Source: Symbiodinium natans (lineage: Eukaryota > Sar > Dinophyceae > Suessiales > Symbiodiniaceae). From it: a DNA stretch of 25,000 nucleotides. Below are positions 24,121-25,000 of the stretch, piece by piece; positions within the stretch are counted from its first letter, which is position 1, and every line of letters starts with the position of its first letter. The stretch covers positions 295,001-320,000 of the forward strand of contig CAJNDS010002622.1 of the NCBI GenBank assembly GCA_905221605.1. Reading direction: 5' to 3'. The notes beneath the pieces were generated by a model. That model was not told where the DNA came from, did not search any database, and saw only the letters and a program-made list of their open reading frames with translations. Position numbers and translations under genes: made by a program.

Positions 24121-24614
24121 CTTCAGGGTTCACGAGCTTCGGGCTGTGGGCCTAGGATTCTTCGCGCTGAGCCGGTCCTGTGGCCGTAGAGACTTTAGAC
24201 ATCACCTCCCATGCCTCCTCCTTCGAACCCGACAAGAAGTCCCACGAATGTACAGAGACGTCAGCCCAAATGTGGTGCAACGCGTCAGCCCTTTTCCAAG
24301 AGACAGCCTGTCTGAGGCGAATTCGCTGCAAGTGCATGGAGTCAAATTCTGTTCTGCACTGCGCACCTGTGGAACTCTTCCCCAAGCCCCGAATTAGACT
24401 CGGCCCGTGTTTTTTGCCCGCATCAACTGTAAAAAGTACTAATCGTACTAGTAGAAGTGATAGCAACACCTAATGAAGCAATCGCAATAGTAGCGATCGT
24501 TGTACTTAGGCTGAGAATGATAATCAATAATGGCCCGTCATGTACTTTGAGCTCGTTTGGCTTCTCTGCTGCTCCTGCCTGCATGGCGATCTTGCCCTGC
24601 TGTTCGCTCGTGGC
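24121..24614. other. No gene called
   Basis: Two plus frames (24146-24397, 24180-24473) and one minus frame (24152-24469) overlap with similar quality. The 24424-24520 part is ACTAGTAG/AATAG-rich. None has good borders. Confidence 0.4.
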
Positions 24615-24682
24615 CCCTAAACCCTAAACCCTAAACCCTAAACCCTAAACCCTAAACCCTAAACCCTAAACCCTAAACCCTA
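24615..24682 (-). repeat. Telomere-type repeat, CCCTAAA orientation, perfect
   Basis: Nearly ten perfect units, upstream of the exon at 24705. Confidence 0.96.
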
Positions 24683-24704
24683 AGCCCTACACCCCAATCC
24701 CCAG

Positions 24705-24790
24705 GGGCCCCAGCAGGTCGGGGGAAAGCTGTCGGACGCGCAGGCAGAGAACCTCCAGGCCCGGTTGCTGACAAGAAAGCCCAGCGGCCC
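24705..24790 (+). CDS. Probable exon, unrecognised
   Basis: The acceptor is cacccccaatccccag-like (accccaatccccag). The frame reads GPQQVGGKLSDAQAENLQAR, LLTRKPSG, helical and polar. The donor may be CCC|GTGGAG. It is flanked by CCCTAAA on both sides, an exception to the usual arrangement. Confidence 0.48.
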
Positions 24791-24813
24791 GTGGAGCCTG
24801 AAACCCCCTAATC

Positions 24814-24940
24814 CCCTAAACCCTAAACCCTAAACCCTAAACCCTAAACCCTAAACCCTAAACCCTAAACCCTAAACCCTAAACCCTAAACCCTAAACCC
24901 TAAACCCTAAACCCTAAACCCTAAACCCAAACCCTAAACC
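24814..24940 (-). repeat. Longest telomere-type array, CCCTAAA orientation
   Basis: 115 bp without a mismatch (24814-24928, about 16 units), then one AAACCCAAACCC slip. It is followed by unique DNA to the window end, so it is interstitial. Confidence 0.97.
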
Positions 24941-25000
24941 AGTTCCCGATGGTCAGCACGGTAGATGGTAAAAGCAACGAAGCTAGACCCCTCAACCTTA

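Noticed and set aside
24814-25000. True chromosome end
   Set aside because: CCCTAAA reads in the orientation of a left telomere but lies at the right of the window and is followed by unique sequence. Blocks occur throughout.
1-25000. tRNA or rRNA genes
   Set aside because: I saw no GGTTCRA-type T-loop with matching acceptor stem and no conserved rRNA core on either strand. A dedicated scan was not possible.

Overview
The window reads as nuclear DNA of a eukaryotic, probably photosynthetic, protist. It is intron-dense, with short coding islands whose edges look like GT-AG, sometimes GC-AG, splice sites. It has no bacterial operon structure, and one intact gene resembles a plastid/cyanobacterial family (DUF1997). 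Its main peculiarity is the plant/alveolate-type telomere unit TTTAGGG (CCCTAAA on the other strand). The unit occurs in more than thirty perfect or degenerate blocks spread over the whole 25 kb, so these are interstitial copies and not a chromosome end. TTTAGGG telomeres occur in green algae, dinoflagellates, chromerids, cryptophytes and others. Candidate AG|GC donors and the apparently one-way gene orientation would suit a dinoflagellate, but nothing here proves the lineage.

Layout. From about 0.1 to 12.2 kb there are many short plus-strand coding islands of roughly 50-120 bp, separated by repeat-bearing, intron-like DNA. Two phase-compatible chains can be read: a TPR-like one (6037-6095, 6904-6989, 8330-8400) and an unrecognised one (10914-10982, 11459-11510, 11759-11826). 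The best single-exon gene, a DUF1997-like probable plastid protein, is at 12855-13640. From 14 to 17 kb come further exon-like islands, a 57-bp tandem repeat and the first copy of a small palindromic element. A four-exon gene for an unrecognised membrane protein with a hydrophobic segment at each end lies at 17185-18787. It is followed by the three-exon 3' part of another gene (18900-19535) whose second intron carries a second copy of the element. From 19.5 to 25 kb there are more islands, a third element copy inserted inside a CCCTAAA tract, a different 91-bp palindromic element, a head-to-head TTTAGGG/CCCTAAA junction and the longest perfect arrays.

All coding islands I can support are on the plus strand, so the window looks like a one-way gene array. 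I cannot tell how many genes the islands belong to. Eight islands are flanked by CCCTAAA upstream and TTTAGGG downstream, and several exons end directly against the repeat at a potential GTTTAGGG or GTTAGGG donor. Exon calls rest on open frame, codon bias, splice-like borders and phase compatibility read by eye. No transcript or homology search was available.
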